Assembly (NCBI RefSeq): GCF_008728515.1
Contig: NC_044995.1
Coordinates: 40,567,536 to 40,631,535 of the forward strand
Source: Papio anubis
Lineage: Eukaryota; Chordata; Mammalia; Primates; Cercopithecidae
Reading direction: 5' to 3'
Length of the DNA: 64,000 bases
Numbering within the stretch: the first letter of the stretch is position 1; each line of letters opens with the position of its first letter. Below the pieces are notes generated by a model. That model did no database searches and was not told the DNA's origin. It was given only the letters and a program-made list of their open reading frames with translations. A program made the position numbers and the translations under genes. This document shows positions 63,003-64,000 of this stretch, piece by piece.

Positions 63003-64000
63003 GTGCCCTTCCTACCTGTCCCTGCACTTGTGTGACACCACCTCAGCATGAGCTCCTCCCACCTTTCTGGCTGCATCTGACTAACCTAAGGGGGCTGCCT
63101 GAAGGAGGTGGCAGACCCCTCTCCTGCCTTTGTTTGGGGCTGTGAAGTCTGTGTTTAGGCATCGCTGGGTCATCTTAACTGGCCTTTTGCTGCCACATAG
63201 GCCACAGTCTCAGATGGAGACAGAAGGCACAGGGATGATATGCAAATAGCATGCAAATGAAGTGCCAATCCAGTCACCCATAACCTCACTGCCCTGCATG
63301 GCCTATTCACCTCCCTTTAATCCACCCAGATCATGGGATTCTCAAAGGGCTGGACCGGAACCTCTCAGCTCCCCTATCCCATTTAAGACAAAGAGCTCCC
63401 CTTACTTACCCTGCCTCTTTCCAGGTACCTGGTGTAGTGGAGGGCTTTGCCTCCAAACAGACCTGGGTTCAGGTCCTATCTCTGCTATGAGCTCACCCCA
63501 TGCTCTGAGCAATTGGATGCATCTTCCCGAGCCTCAGTTTCTGCATTTGTAAAATGAAGATAACACTCCAATTTTTCAGATGCAGTTTGGACTCAAAATA
63601 TGGTGCTTCCCCAGCAGTCCTGAGCCTGTGCTTGATTAGGGCTGAGGGCATTGCAGTGGGATTTTGTTGGGATGATAGATTCTTGGTCTGGACTTGACCC
63701 TGAGCTTCTAGCTAGCTGGGGAAATAGACATGGATCAAACAAATGCATTAAGTGTATGATCACACAGCGTGGAAAGGAAGCACGTAGCAACCCAATACCA
63801 GCTTCTCTCTGGGTGGTCTTGGGGGCTTCTCCAGGGGGGTGACATCGTTTGCTGGGACCTGAAGGGTGAGATAGAGTCAGCTAGGGAAGGGTGGGTGGGT
63901 GTGGGTGTTGCAGGAAGAGGGAAAGGCATGTACAAATATTGGGACCAAGGTCAGAGGACTGTACACACAGAGAGCAGGCCACAGGGCTTGCTTCCTTACA
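63003..64000. other. DOCK6 intron 23, 5' part
   Basis: Mostly unique; MIR at about 63441-63570 ('ctcagtttctgcatttgtaa'). No further exon. Confidence 0.6.

Noticed and set aside
63003..64000. DOCK6 exon 24
   Set aside because: No frame encodes the expected next segment, so exon 24 must lie outside.

Overview
The window is primate nuclear DNA, most likely from an Old World monkey (cercopithecoid), at the locus orthologous to human 19p13.2. Two genes are recognised by their encoded protein. DOCK6 is on the + strand, with its promoter, coding exons 1-23 and the introns between them. ANGPTL8 is on the - strand, complete, and lies inside DOCK6 intron 14. The Old World monkey call rests on young AluY copies carrying variants I associate with macaque/baboon AluYR lineages ('gagatccggccactg', 'attacaggcttgagcc', 'ggctagttttttgta'), and on both proteins being near-human with scattered substitutions. 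The species cannot be fixed from the sequence.

Layout: 1-31.6 kb is gene-poor flanking DNA upstream of DOCK6. It is packed with Alu elements in both orientations, many nested, plus broken L1 pieces (6.0-7.0, 12.3-13.25 and 19.05-20.7 kb) and two MaLR/MLT1-like LTR remnants (7.1-8.5 and 14.6-15.2 kb). A small CpG-rich patch lies at 1.19-1.45 kb. A ~110-bp tandem repeat (31.67-32.10 kb) abuts the DOCK6 CpG island, GC boxes and CGG-rich 5' leader. The DOCK6 start codon is at 32270. Exons 1-23 (ending at 63002) join in frame, with GT-AG boundaries throughout, into 941 codons: the N-terminal DOCK-C region, the DHR-1 lipid-binding C2-type domain (about residues 548-720), and the start of the armadillo-like scaffold. 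The catalytic DHR-2 half lies beyond the window. ANGPTL8 has four coding exons between 54614 and 52567 and encodes 198 residues. A TATA-like box and a near-consensus HNF1 palindrome sit just upstream of it, which fits its liver expression.

How the genes relate: DOCK6 is a Rac1/Cdc42 exchange factor of broad use. ANGPTL8 is a secreted, feeding-induced regulator of lipoprotein lipase. They are functionally unrelated, but one is nested antisense in the other, so transcription through intron 14 is potentially shared. Two CTCF-like motifs in convergent orientation (1183 and 50779) bracket the DOCK6 promoter.

I found no bacterial-type system, CRISPR array, tRNA/rRNA gene or undescribed protein-coding gene. 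The least ordinary features are a decayed ~43-bp tandem array in DOCK6 intron 6, a ~38-bp minisatellite in intron 22, several unusual Alu structures, and three stretches whose Alu sequence is peppered with small indels and looks like unpolished long-read gap fill. None of the three touches an exon.
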